A DNA stretch of 64,000 nt from contig NZ_CP116338.1 in the NCBI RefSeq assembly GCF_028198145.1, positions 744,001 through 808,000 of the forward strand, written 5' to 3'. The notes under the pieces are model-generated. The model did not search any database. It had not been told where the DNA came from and was given only the letters and a program-made list of their open reading frames with translations. The DNA comes from Microbacterium sp. nov. GSS16 (GTDB taxonomy: Bacteria > Actinomycetota > Actinomycetes > Actinomycetales > Microbacteriaceae). A program made the position numbers and the translations under genes. Shown here piece by piece: positions 8,155-15,975 of this stretch; the first letter of the stretch is position 1, and each line of letters opens with the position of its first letter.

Positions 8155-8892
8155 GCATCTGACGACCTCACCGCTCGCGCCCGCATCCGCGATGCGGCGA
8201 TCCGCGCCTTCGCCCGCCACGGCTTCGACGCCGCCAGCATGCGAGCGATCGCCGCCGATGCCGGGGTGAGCGCCGCCCTGATCGTGCACCACTTCGGCGA
8301 CAAGAATGCGCTGCGCACCGCGTGCGACGACTACGTGGTCGCGGCGTTCATCGACGACAAGCACGAGCTGATCGAGGCTCCGACGGCCGACCGCATCCGC
8401 GCCGCCCTGCACGATGTCGAGCGGTACGGCCCGTACATCGACTACCTCGGCCGCATGCTCGGTGACAGCTCGCCGGCCGCCGACCGTCTGTTCGATGAGA
8501 TCGTCCGAGTGACCCGCGACGTGCTCGACGAGCAGCGTGACGCGGGCCTTCTCGTCGCCATGAGCGACCCCGAGATGACCACACTGCTCGTGGTGATGAT
8601 GGGACTCGCACCGGTCATGATGCGCGCACAGATCGGCCGGATACTCGGGCAGGACCAGCTCAGCCCTGCCGGCATGATGCGCACCACCCTGCCCACTCTG
8701 GAACTGCTCACGCACGGCATCTACTCGAGCACCGCGTTCCTCGAGGGGGCGCGTCAGGCACTGGCATCCGACGGCGCGCCCGCAGACGGCGCCCCCGCAC
8801 CCGCGGCCGCACCCGACGCCGCATCCGCATCCGCATCCGCATCCGCATCCGCACGAGCATCCGAAAAGCCCATCGAAGGAGGGGCGTCATGA
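8146..8892 (+). CDS. TetR family regulator of adjacent ABC exporter
   Basis: 248 residues. The N-terminal HTH is canonical: IRDAAIRAFARHGFDAASMRAIAADAGVSAALIVHHFGDKNAL (two segments, about residues 13-55). The remainder is the variable ligand/dimer domain. I start at 8146 instead of the upstream ATG-less ORF start at 8110 because 8110-8138 is the promoter itself. The last 40 residues are low-complexity Ala/Ser/Pro, encoded by GCATCC repeats. The stop overlaps the ATG of the ABC ATPase (ATGA). It probably represses the ABC pair until a substrate of the exporter binds; the ligand is unknown. Confidence 0.88.
   Translation: MRSASDDLTARARIRDAAIRAFARHGFDAASMRAIAADAGVSAALIVHHFGDKNALRTACDDYVVAAFIDDKHELIEAPTADRIRAALHDVERYGPYIDYLGRMLGDSSPAADRLFDEIVRVTRDVLDEQRDAGLLVAMSDPEMTTLLVVMMGLAPVMMRAQIGRILGQDQLSPAGMMRTTLPTLELLTHGIYSSTAFLEGARQALASDGAPADGAPAPAAAPDAASASASASASARASEKPIEGGAS
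8821..8862. repeat. GCATCC hexanucleotide repeat inside TetR gene
   Basis: Five perfect GCATCC units then two variant ones, encoding SASASASAS near the TetR C-terminus (residues about 226-239). It keeps frame because the unit is 6 bp, so unit number could vary between strains without a frameshift. Confidence 0.85.
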
Positions 8893-9923
8893 GTTCCGTC
8901 ATCGACATCACCGCACTGCACAAGCGCTTCGGAAGACGCACCGCCGTGCACGACCTCGACATGCACGTACAGCGCGGCACGATCTACGGCCTGATCGGGC
9001 CGAACGGCGCGGGCAAGACGACGACCCTGCGCACCCTGGTCGACATCATCCGTCCCACCTCCGGCGAGGTGCGCGTGCTCGGCGAGCAGCCGCGGCACGG
9101 CGGCGCCCGACTGCGACGACGGATCGGCTTCGTGCCCGGCGAGCTGCATCTCGAGGGCCGTGTCACCGGGCACCGGATGCTGTCGTTCTACGCCGAGGTG
9201 TCGGGCCCGGTCGATCGCGGATACACGTCCGAGCTCGCCGAGCGCCTCGGCGTCGACCTGACGCGCCCAGTGCGCAGCCTGTCGAAGGGCAACAAGCAGA
9301 AGATCGGCCTGATCCAGGCGTTCATGCACCGGCCCGAGCTGCTCATCCTCGATGAGCCGACCAGCGGGCTCGATCCGCTGATGCAGCGAGAATTCCTCGC
9401 GATGGTGCGCGAAGCGCGCGATGCTGGCCAGACCGTGCTGCTCAGTTCGCACGTGCTCAGCGAGATCCAGCAGGTCGCCGACGAGGTCGCGGTGCTCGCC
9501 GCCGGCCGGGTCGTCGCCAGCGGCGACGTCGCCTCGCTGCGCCTCGGCTCGGTGCGACGGGTGCGGGTCTCGCTCGACGCGGCGGATCCGGATGCCCTGC
9601 GCCGTCGCTTCGCAAGCATCCCGGGCGTGAACGAGCTCGAGGTCACCCCACAGGGCTCCGTGACGCATCTGACCGCGACCGTCGAGGGCGCGATCGACCC
9701 GCTCGTGAAGGCGCTCGCCCAGGCGACGGTGCACGACCTGACCGTCGAGGAGCCCGACCTCGAAGAGAGCGTGCTGCGCCTCTACGCCTCTTCTTCTACA
9801 CCTTCTTCGTCGAAACCCCCAGTTTCCGCCGACACCCCTGGGCACGGACGGTCGCAGGCGGGGGTTTCAGCAGGAAGCAGGGGTGTCGGCGACGACGTCA
9901 GCGAAGAGGGAGGTGCGCGATGA
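8889..9923 (+). CDS. ABC exporter ATPase with repeat-derived C-terminus
   Basis: 344 residues. Walker A GPNGAGKT at 37-44; signature variant LSKGNKQK near 130; Walker B LLILDEPTSGLD; H-loop VLLSSHVLSEIQ. This is the CcmA/drug-export (DrrA-like) class. After about residue 300 the conserved domain ends, and residues 308-335 (SKPPVSADTPGHGRSQ...SRGVGDD) are translated from a family B palindrome. It pairs with the permease at 9920, which it overlaps by 4 nt (ATGA). The pair probably exports a hydrophobic or antibiotic-like compound under TetR control. Confidence 0.9.
   Translation: MSSVIDITALHKRFGRRTAVHDLDMHVQRGTIYGLIGPNGAGKTTTLRTLVDIIRPTSGEVRVLGEQPRHGGARLRRRIGFVPGELHLEGRVTGHRMLSFYAEVSGPVDRGYTSELAERLGVDLTRPVRSLSKGNKQKIGLIQAFMHRPELLILDEPTSGLDPLMQREFLAMVREARDAGQTVLLSSHVLSEIQQVADEVAVLAAGRVVASGDVASLRLGSVRRVRVSLDAADPDALRRRFASIPGVNELEVTPQGSVTHLTATVEGAIDPLVKALAQATVHDLTVEEPDLEESVLRLYASSSTPSSSKPPVSADTPGHGRSQAGVSAGSRGVGDDVSEEGGAR
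9811..9893. repeat. Family B palindromic element, copy 2, inside ABC ATPase gene
   Basis: The left arm holds GAAACCCCCAG and CCGACACCCCTG, and the right arm holds the inverse of each (GGGGGTTTC, then CAGGGGTGTCGG). It has the same two-units-per-arm layout as 12-93. Translated in frame, it forms the C-terminal tail of the ATPase, suggesting insertion where the protein tolerates it. Confidence 0.75.
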
Positions 9924-10720
9924 GCGCCATCCTGTCGGTGTTCCGACGCAGCATCCGCGAGTCGTGGCGCGGCGTGATCGGGTGGAGCCTCGGCATCGCG
10001 GCGGTGCTGTTCCTGTACCTGCCGCTGTACCCGAGCTTCGGCGCGAGCGGGCAGCTCGAAGAGGTCATCAAGGCCTTGCCGCCGCAGCTCATCGAGACGC
10101 TCGGCTACGACCAGATCGCCTCCGGCGCGGGCTACGCGCAGAGCACGTTCTACGGACTGCTCGGCTTTCTGCTGCTGACGATCGCGGCGGTGCTGTGGGG
10201 TTCGGCGGCGATCGCCGGCGCCGAGGAGTCGGGCCGGCTCGAGCTCGACCTCGCGCACGGCATCAGTCGCGCGCAGTACGCCGCCGAGTCGGCGCTCGCC
10301 GTGCTCGTGCGGCTGCTGTGGCTGGGCGCGTTCTCGGGCGCGATCGTGTTCGCGCTCAACGAGCCGGCCGGCCTGGGCATCCATCCTCCGCACATCGTCG
10401 GAGCAGCGCTCGCCCTGACCGGACTGGCGTTTCTCAGCGCGATGGCCGGCCTGTTCGCCGGGGCCCTCACCGGCCGCAAGGCCTGGGCCACGGGTGTCGC
10501 CGCGGGCGTCGCCGTGCTCGGGTACGTGTTCCAGGCCGTGGCGAAGCAGTCGAAGGATCTGGAGTGGCTGAACGCGCTCTCGCCGTACGCGTGGGTGTAT
10601 CACCAGCCGCCGCTCAAGGACGGCGTCGACGTGGGCGGCCTGCTGCTCGTCTGGGGCATCGCGCTGGTGCTGGCCGTGGCATCCGCCCTTGCCCTGTCAC
10701 GCCGCGACCTGCGCGGGTGA
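9920..10720 (+). CDS. ABC-2 type exporter permease
   Basis: 266 residues with about six hydrophobic segments: one near residues 20-40 (IGWSLGIAAVLFLYLPLYP), then TFYGLLGFLLLTIAAVLWGSA, a pair around 125-180, and a last one near 240-260. This is the ABC-2 permease plan. The segment EESGRLELDLAHGISR after the second helix is typical of the subfamily paired with DrrA-like ATPases. The ATG overlaps the ATPase stop codon. It forms the membrane channel of the TetR-controlled exporter. Confidence 0.88.
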   Translation: MSAILSVFRRSIRESWRGVIGWSLGIAAVLFLYLPLYPSFGASGQLEEVIKALPPQLIETLGYDQIASGAGYAQSTFYGLLGFLLLTIAAVLWGSAAIAGAEESGRLELDLAHGISRAQYAAESALAVLVRLLWLGAFSGAIVFALNEPAGLGIHPPHIVGAALALTGLAFLSAMAGLFAGALTGRKAWATGVAAGVAVLGYVFQAVAKQSKDLEWLNALSPYAWVYHQPPLKDGVDVGGLLLVWGIALVLAVASALALSRRDLRG

Positions 10721-10782
10721 CCGCGCCGCGCACGGCATCGGTCGGCGCGGCGGGGCGCGGATGCCCTAGCGTGAGCATCATC

Positions 10783-12669
10783 ATGACTGCCACGCTCACC
10801 CTCGACACCGTCACCCTCCCGTCGGCGCCGGTGGGCGCACCGAATCCGCTGCCCGCGGTCGCCGCGATGCCGCAGGCGCCGTACGAGGCGTCGACCGACG
10901 GGCTGCCCGACGACCTGGCCGAGAACATCCGGTACGGCCAGGTCGGCAGCATCCACCCCTATCTGCTGCAGGATCAGTACACCCGCGAGCGCACCGACGA
11001 GCCCATGCGCGTCGCGGTGCTCGAGAACGACCTGCTGCGGGCAGAGTTCGCCGTCGATCTGGGCGGCCGCCTGGTGCGTCTGCTCGACAAGGCGACCGGG
11101 CGCGACCTCGTCTACCGCAACGAGGTCTTCCAGCCGGCGAACCTCGGGCTGCGAAACGCGTGGTTCTCGGGCGGTGTGGAGTGGAACATCGGCATGCGCG
11201 GCCACTGGCCGCTGACCTGCGCGCCGCTGTACGCCGCCGCGCTGACCGCGCACGACGGCGAACCGGTGCTGCGGATGTGGGAGTACGAGCGGGTGCGCGG
11301 GGTGGTCGTGCAGATCGACGCCACGCTCGATTCGACCGTCGCCGCGCTGCACGTGCGCGTGCGGGTGCGCAATCCGCACGCCGACGAGACCGGCATGTAC
11401 TGGTGGACGAACATCGCCGTCGCCCAGACCGAGGGCTCGCGGGTGTTCGCCCCCGCGAAGCACGCGTATCAGACGCAGTACGACGGCACGCTCGCGCACG
11501 TCGACGTCGCCGCACCGGATGTGAGCCGTCCGGCCCACGCCGTGCAGGCGGCCGACTGGTTCTACGACCTCGGCGGGGATGCGATGCCGTGGATCGCGGC
11601 GCTCGAACCCGACGGCACCGGACTCGCGCACGTCTCGAGCGTGCGGCTCTCGGGGCGCAAGCTGTTCGTCTGGGGCGACACCACCGGCGGACGGCACTGG
11701 CAGGAGTGGCTGGGAGGCTCGTACTTCGAGATCCAGGGCGGCCTCACGACCACGCAGTACGAGAATCTGCGGATGCCGGGCGGGGCGACCTGGGAGTGGA
11801 CCGAGACCTTCCTGCCGTTGCACGTCGACGGCGCCGACGGGGAGTGGGCCGACGCCTCTGCCGTGGTTGGCGCGCAGGTGCAGCGGGCGACCAGTGGCTG
11901 CGACTCGTCACGTCTGGATGCGGTCGCGGACGCCGCACCGGAGCGGATGCTGAACCGCGGCGCCGCCTGGGGAGCCTTCGAGGCCGAGCTCGCCGCGCGC
12001 GTGGGTCGCGGCTTCGACGCCCTGCCCGGGGTGCGCTTCGACCGGGATGCGGGCGACGAGGGCGAATACTGGCGCGCGCTGCTCGACGGATCGGCGCCCG
12101 ATGCCGGCGTGGACGCTCCGGTGTCGTACGTCGCCGGAGAAGATTGGGATCGCCTGCTCGGGGCCGCGCCGGCGACATGGCTGACCCACTACCACCGCGG
12201 CGTGATCGCGCACGCCGCCGGGGCCGTCGACCGCGCGGCGGCGCACTACGAGGCGTCGCTGCGGCAGCGTCGCAGCGCGTGGGCGCTGCGCGGGCTCGGC
12301 CTGGTGCGCATCGCCCAGGGCCAGGTGGATGCGGGCATCGACGTTCTCACCGACGCCGCGTCTCTGGCGCCCGATCTCGCGCCGCTCGCGCTGGAACTCG
12401 GCGAAGCTCTGCTGATCGCGGGGCGGGCGCAGGAGGCATCCGGGTTCCTCGCCGCGCTTGCTCCCGCGGTCCGAGCGCAGGGGCGGTTCCGGGTGCTCGC
12501 GGTGCGCGCGGCGCTGGCATCCGGGGCGCACGACGAGGCCCGACGGATGCTGGAAGACGAGTTCGATGTGCCCGACATCCGCGAGGGGGAGCTGAGCATG
12601 TCGGATCTCTGGCGCGAGGCCTTCCCCGACCGCCCCGTCCCGGAACGCTACGACTTCTCGATGGCCTGA
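10783..12669 (+). CDS. DUF5107 domain protein with C-terminal TPR-like repeats
   Basis: 628 residues. The N-terminal two thirds match the DUF5107 pattern: conserved W/G-rich stretches such as NAWFSGGVEWNIGMRGHWP and MYWWTNIAVAQTEGSRVFAP, resembling aldose-epimerase/galactose-mutarotase beta sandwiches. The last third has helical repeats (HYHRGVIAHAAGAVDRAAAH, LRGLGLVRIAQGQVDAGIDV) like TPRs. Relatives sit in carbohydrate-utilisation loci, so a sugar-related enzyme is likely, but no reaction is proven. A -10-like TAGCGT lies at 10767-10772; GTG at 10771 is an alternative start but overlaps it. It is a single gene. Confidence 0.8.
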   Translation: MTATLTLDTVTLPSAPVGAPNPLPAVAAMPQAPYEASTDGLPDDLAENIRYGQVGSIHPYLLQDQYTRERTDEPMRVAVLENDLLRAEFAVDLGGRLVRLLDKATGRDLVYRNEVFQPANLGLRNAWFSGGVEWNIGMRGHWPLTCAPLYAAALTAHDGEPVLRMWEYERVRGVVVQIDATLDSTVAALHVRVRVRNPHADETGMYWWTNIAVAQTEGSRVFAPAKHAYQTQYDGTLAHVDVAAPDVSRPAHAVQAADWFYDLGGDAMPWIAALEPDGTGLAHVSSVRLSGRKLFVWGDTTGGRHWQEWLGGSYFEIQGGLTTTQYENLRMPGGATWEWTETFLPLHVDGADGEWADASAVVGAQVQRATSGCDSSRLDAVADAAPERMLNRGAAWGAFEAELAARVGRGFDALPGVRFDRDAGDEGEYWRALLDGSAPDAGVDAPVSYVAGEDWDRLLGAAPATWLTHYHRGVIAHAAGAVDRAAAHYEASLRQRRSAWALRGLGLVRIAQGQVDAGIDVLTDAASLAPDLAPLALELGEALLIAGRAQEASGFLAALAPAVRAQGRFRVLAVRAALASGAHDEARRMLEDEFDVPDIREGELSMSDLWREAFPDRPVPERYDFSMA

Positions 12670-12693
12670 CGCCGCGCCGCCGGACTGAATTCC

Positions 12694-12760
12694 GCCGGTG
12701 CGGGGTCGATTGCGCACGGTTTCGCCCGCATGAGCGTACGAAACTGACCCCGGATGCCGG
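12694..12760. repeat. Family C imperfect palindrome, copy 1
   Basis: The left arm GCCGGTGCGGGGTCGATT pairs imperfectly with the right arm ending ...AACTGACCCCGGATGCCGG. A second copy at 13955-14020 shares both arms and the internal CACGGTTTCG-like segment. It lies 24 bp after the DUF5107 stop codon. The rest of the 12670-12970 gap holds only the MerR promoter. Confidence 0.7.
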
Positions 12761-12933
12761 GCGGCGCTCTCTCAGGCTGCTTGAGCGTGCTCGCGCCAAG
12801 CGCTCACGCAGCGCATCCGTCTGCTGCCACGGCTCCTCAGCGCGGCGGCTCCGCAGCCGGTGCGGGCTCACCAGCACCGCGACCACTTCGCCGTGATGCG
12901 AGATCGATGCTTCTTCGCATCCATCGGCCAGAC

Positions 12934-12964
12934 TTGACCCTGACACGGTGTTAGGCGGTCGAAT
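12934..12964 (+). promoter_or_regulatory. MerR-type promoter with 19-bp spacer and operator
   Basis: -35 TTGACC (12934-12939) and -10 TCGAAT (12959-12964) are 19 bp apart, the long spacing that MerR-family activators correct by untwisting DNA. The spacer contains the near-palindrome CTGACACgGTGTTAG (12940-12954). The ATG at 12971 is 6 nt after the -10 box, so the message is probably leaderless and the gene self-regulated. Confidence 0.7.
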
Positions 12965-12970
12965 CAGAGC

Positions 12971-13774
12971 ATGTTGTCCATCGGAGCGTTCGCGCAGATC
13001 GGCCAGGTGACCCATCGCATGCTGCGGCACTGGGACACCGCCGGCCTGCTCGTACCCGCCCACGTGGACGAGTACAGCGGGTACCGCTCGTACGATCCTT
13101 CGCAGCTCGACCGACTGCACCGGATCGTCGCGCTGCGGCAACTCGGATTCGGGCTGGAGCAGATCCGCGTCATGCTCGATGAGGGCATCGACGGGGATCG
13201 ACTCATACAGATGCTGCGCGGACACCGCGATGCGGTGGAACGCGAGCACCGCATCGCGACCGAACGGCTCGTCGACGTGGAACGGCGCCTCCACCTGATC
13301 GAAAGCGAGAATCGCATGTCATCCGCCGAGTTCATCGAGAAGCCTCTGCCCGCCGTCCGCCTGATCGCCCGCACGGCGACCGTGCCCGCCGACGAGGTGG
13401 GCCGGTATGTGGGAGCCATGTTCGGCGAGGTCGAAGACCGCCTGCCCGAGACGGAGGGGATGCTCGAGACGCCGATCGCGCAGTACCGCCCGACCGATGG
13501 AGGGATGCTGCTGACCATCGGCTACGCGTACGCCGGCGACCCCATCGAAGATCTTGAGATCGTCGAGCTCGCCGCTGAGGAGCGCGCGGTGTGCGGCATC
13601 CACCTCGGTGCGATGTCGGGCATCCGCGAGACCTGGCACGCGTTGCACGCCGAGATGCTCGCCCGGGGTTTCGTACCCTCGGGTCCGTGCCGCGAATTGT
13701 ATGTGCGGTCGTGGCCCCTCGAAGACGAGTCCCACTGGGTCACCGAGCTGCAGCAGCCCGTCTCGCGGGCCTGA
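12971..13774 (+). CDS. MerR family regulator with GyrI-like effector domain
   Basis: 267 residues. The N-terminal winged helix is MerR type (FAQIGQVTHRMLRHWDTAGLLVP and SGYRSYDPSQLDRLHRIVALRQLGFGLEQI), followed by a helical dimer linker. From about residue 120 a GyrI-like/BmrR-like ligand domain begins (KPLPAVRLIARTATVPADEVG) and ends with LYVRSWPLEDESHWVTELQQPV, where acidic residues commonly contact cationic drugs. It is probably a multidrug-responsive activator. No target gene is adjacent: downstream DNA is repeat-rich and the next gene is convergent. Its own promoter has the 19-bp spacing. Confidence 0.88.
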   Translation: MLSIGAFAQIGQVTHRMLRHWDTAGLLVPAHVDEYSGYRSYDPSQLDRLHRIVALRQLGFGLEQIRVMLDEGIDGDRLIQMLRGHRDAVEREHRIATERLVDVERRLHLIESENRMSSAEFIEKPLPAVRLIARTATVPADEVGRYVGAMFGEVEDRLPETEGMLETPIAQYRPTDGGMLLTIGYAYAGDPIEDLEIVELAAEERAVCGIHLGAMSGIRETWHALHAEMLARGFVPSGPCRELYVRSWPLEDESHWVTELQQPVSRA

Positions 13775-13792
13775 GCACGCGGAGTCGGGGCT

Positions 13793-13923
13793 ATCAGGGA
13801 TGCATGTCGCTGGTCGGCTAGCCTGCGGACCACACCAATGCATCCCTGACCTGGTGGCAGGCACTCTGGGGGATGGATTTCTCCGGTGCAGGGTCGCGCC
13901 GACCAGACGAATGCATCCCTGAC
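13793..13923. repeat. Family E repeats: inverted and direct copies of TCAGGGATGCAT
   Basis: TCAGGGATGCAT...CTGGTCGGC (13793-13820) is repeated inverted at about 13897-13923 (GCCGACCAG...ATGCATCCCTGA). A third half-copy, AATGCATCCCTGAC, lies at 13841-13854. The segment AATGCATCCCTGAC...GGATGGATT...CCGGTG is also repeated directly at 13841-13891 and 13908-13970. It is non-coding and placed just after the MerR gene. Confidence 0.7.
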
Positions 13924-13954
13924 GGCGGATGCAGGCACCGCGGGGATGGATTGC

Positions 13955-14020
13955 GCCGGTGCGGGGTCGATCGGGTACGGTTTCGGTCACGTCGGCGCAC
14001 GGAACTGACCCCGGATGCCG
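13955..14020. repeat. Family C imperfect palindrome, copy 2
   Basis: It shares the arms of 12694-12760: GCCGGTGCGGGGTCGAT on the left and GGAACTGACCCCGGATGCC on the right, with a different loop. It directly abuts the family E repeats. Nothing else is seen in the 13775-14078 gap except a terminator. Confidence 0.7.
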
Positions 14021-14028
14021 CCAAAGGC

Positions 14029-14053
14029 GGGCCCGCGCCGGAAGCGCGGGCCC
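14029..14053 (-). terminator. Terminator hairpin after dehydrogenase gene
   Basis: GGGCCCGCGC paired perfectly with GCGCGGGCCC across a 5-nt loop, 26 nt beyond the stop of the gene ending at 14079. On the minus strand CGCCTTTGG follows. It is a strong hairpin with a poor U-tract. Confidence 0.65.
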
Positions 14054-14078
14054 GGACGCCCAGCGGCGAGCGCGCGGG

Positions 14079-15302
14079 TCAGCGGAGCGGGTCGAACGGA
14101 CGGATCTCGGGGGCGATGCGGCCCGTCGTGATCTGCTCGGCGAGAAGCTTGCCGGTTGCGGGGCCGAGCACGATGCCCCACATGCCGTGACCGCCCGCGA
14201 CGTACACGTTCGGCGCCTGCGTCGCACCTACCAGCGGCAGGCCGTCTGGCGTGACCGGGCGCGAGCCGACCCACTCGTCCTGACGGTCGTCGAGATCCAG
14301 CCCGGTGAACATCTCCCGCGCCTGCGCGATGATCGCCTCCACGCGCCGCGGCTGGAAGGGCTCGTCGGGACGGCGGAACTCCATGGTACCGGCGATGCGG
14401 AAGCGCCCCTGATACGGGGTGCACGCGATGCGCTGGAACGGGAAGTACACCGGATGCTCCTGCGGCACCGAGGTCGCGACCGTGAACGAGTATCCCCGGC
14501 CGGCCTGCACTCGGGTGCGCACGCCGAGCTTGCGGGCCAGCGCCGGCATCCAGGCGCCGGTCGCGATCACGACCGAGTCCGCCTCGAGTCGCTGCCCGTT
14601 CGACATCGTCACCACGGGACGGCGAGTCGACGAGACATCGGTGACCTCGCACCCGGTGATCAGCTCGGCTCCGCGCTCGACGACGGCGGCGCCGAGCGCC
14701 TCGACGAAGGGCGCGGGCTCGAAGAAGCGCTGCCCGTCGAGCCGGTAGGCGTGCGTCACGGCATCCGACAGCACCGGCGCCAGTTCGCGGGGGTTCTCGA
14801 GACGCGTGAAGGGCACATCCTGCCCGTGCCGGATCACGCCCTCGATCTCGTGCAGGAAGCCCTTCGAGTCGGCCTCCTGCTTGAACCCGATCACGAACGG
14901 GCCCTCGCGGGTCCACGACTGCACGCCCCCGTCGATCAGCTCGTCGAAGCACTCCAGCGCGATCTTGTCGATGGGCGTGAGGTCGGCCATCGTGCGATCC
15001 CAGGCGCGGTTCGTGCCGTGCGCGGCGAACTGGCCGAGGAACATCCACAGCCCGGGATCCACGCGGAACGGCACATGCAGCGCGGCATCCGGGTCGAGCA
15101 GGGCCTTCGGCCCGTAGGTCCACAGGCCCGTGTCGGCGAGCGGGATCGTCTTGCCCGGCGTCAGCCAGCCGGCGTTGCCCCACGACGAGCCGGCGGCGAC
15201 ACCGACCCGGTCGATGACCGTGACGTCGACACCGCGCTCCTGCAGATGCCATGCCGTGGCCAGTCCGACCATTCCTGCACCGACGATGATCGTGCGCGTC
15301 AT
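14079..15302 (-). CDS. D-amino-acid dehydrogenase-like FAD oxidoreductase
   Basis: 407 residues of the DAO/DadA superfamily. The N-terminal FAD motif IIVGAGMVGLATAWHL is followed by the acidic residue of VTVIDR. The segment SSWGNAGWLTPGKTIPL resembles the DadA GxxxxNAG...P signature. The C-terminus has GSRPVTPDGLPLVGATQAPNVYVAGGHGMWGIVLGP (in parts), the second FAD-contact region. It probably deaminates D-amino acids to 2-oxo acids, passing electrons to the respiratory chain. It is divergent from an Lrp/AsnC gene 156 bp away, the usual partner, which supports amino-acid catabolism. Sarcosine- or glycine-oxidase-like activity cannot be excluded. Confidence 0.85.
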   Translation of the reverse strand: MTRTIIVGAGMVGLATAWHLQERGVDVTVIDRVGVAAGSSWGNAGWLTPGKTIPLADTGLWTYGPKALLDPDAALHVPFRVDPGLWMFLGQFAAHGTNRAWDRTMADLTPIDKIALECFDELIDGGVQSWTREGPFVIGFKQEADSKGFLHEIEGVIRHGQDVPFTRLENPRELAPVLSDAVTHAYRLDGQRFFEPAPFVEALGAAVVERGAELITGCEVTDVSSTRRPVVTMSNGQRLEADSVVIATGAWMPALARKLGVRTRVQAGRGYSFTVATSVPQEHPVYFPFQRIACTPYQGRFRIAGTMEFRRPDEPFQPRRVEAIIAQAREMFTGLDLDDRQDEWVGSRPVTPDGLPLVGATQAPNVYVAGGHGMWGIVLGPATGKLLAEQITTGRIAPEIRPFDPLR

Positions 15303-15421
15303 TGCGTCCTCCTGAGACAGCTGTTCGCGGGCGCGAGTAAGCGCCCACTACCTGCGATTATGCAGATCCGAGTGACGACGCGGTATGGAACCGAAGATCC
15401 TGCGTAAGATCGCCTCGATAC

Positions 15422-15437
15422 GGTGAAAATCTTCACC
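15422..15437. promoter_or_regulatory. Probable Lrp/AsnC operator
   Basis: GGTGAA-AATC-TTCACC is a perfect 6-bp inverted repeat with an AT-rich centre, placed 22 nt before the GTG start of the Lrp gene and within the divergent promoter region of the dehydrogenase. This is where an autoregulator and pathway activator would bind. Confidence 0.6.
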
Positions 15438-15458
15438 TCGAGGCGAGGAAGTGGTCGC

Positions 15459-15941
15459 GTGAGCCCTGATTCTTCGGCATCCCTCCACGCCGGGCTGGAT
15501 GCCATCGACCGCACACTCCTGTCGGAGCTGAGCCGCAACGGGCGCATATCGAACACCGAGCTCGCCGCGATCGCCGGCATCGCCGAGTCGACGTGCCTGA
15601 AGCGCGTCCGCGCCCTGCAGGCGAACGGAGTGATCGTCGGCTTCCATGCCGAGATCTCACCGGGCGCGCTGGGGCTGCACCTCGAGGCGCTCATCACCAT
15701 CCGTCTGCACGCCCACGCCCGCGGCGACCTGCGCCGATTCCAGACCTACCTCGAAGAACTGCCCGCGACGCAGCGGGTCTACTTCCTCGCGGGCGATCGC
15801 GACTTCCTCGTGCACGTCGCTGTTCCGGATGCCGCGGCGCTGCGCGAACTCGTCTCAGACACGATCAGCCTGAAACCGGAAGTCGCATCCACCAGCACGA
15901 GCCTGATCTTCGCCCAGGCGGCCGGGCCGCGCGGCCTGTGA
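15459..15941 (+). CDS. Lrp/AsnC family transcriptional regulator
   Basis: 160 residues. HTH: AIDRTLLSELSRNGRISNTELAAIAGIAESTCLKRVRALQANGVIVGF (about residues 13-60, given in full family order). The C-terminal RAM domain binds amino acids (LHLEALITIRLHAH ... VYFLAGDRDFLVHVAVPDAAALREL). I prefer GTG 15459, which has GAGGCGAGGAAG 8-19 nt upstream; the longer GTG start at 15423 lies inside the operator palindrome. It probably controls the divergent dehydrogenase in response to an amino acid. Confidence 0.88.
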   Translation: MSPDSSASLHAGLDAIDRTLLSELSRNGRISNTELAAIAGIAESTCLKRVRALQANGVIVGFHAEISPGALGLHLEALITIRLHAHARGDLRRFQTYLEELPATQRVYFLAGDRDFLVHVAVPDAAALRELVSDTISLKPEVASTSTSLIFAQAAGPRGL

Positions 15942-15975
15942 CCTGACGGCCCGACCGCACGACCCGCCCCGAGAC

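Noticed and set aside
9883..10782. N-terminal extension of the DUF5107 protein through the permease gene
   Set aside because: It overlaps the whole permease in another frame; the conserved start is at 10783.
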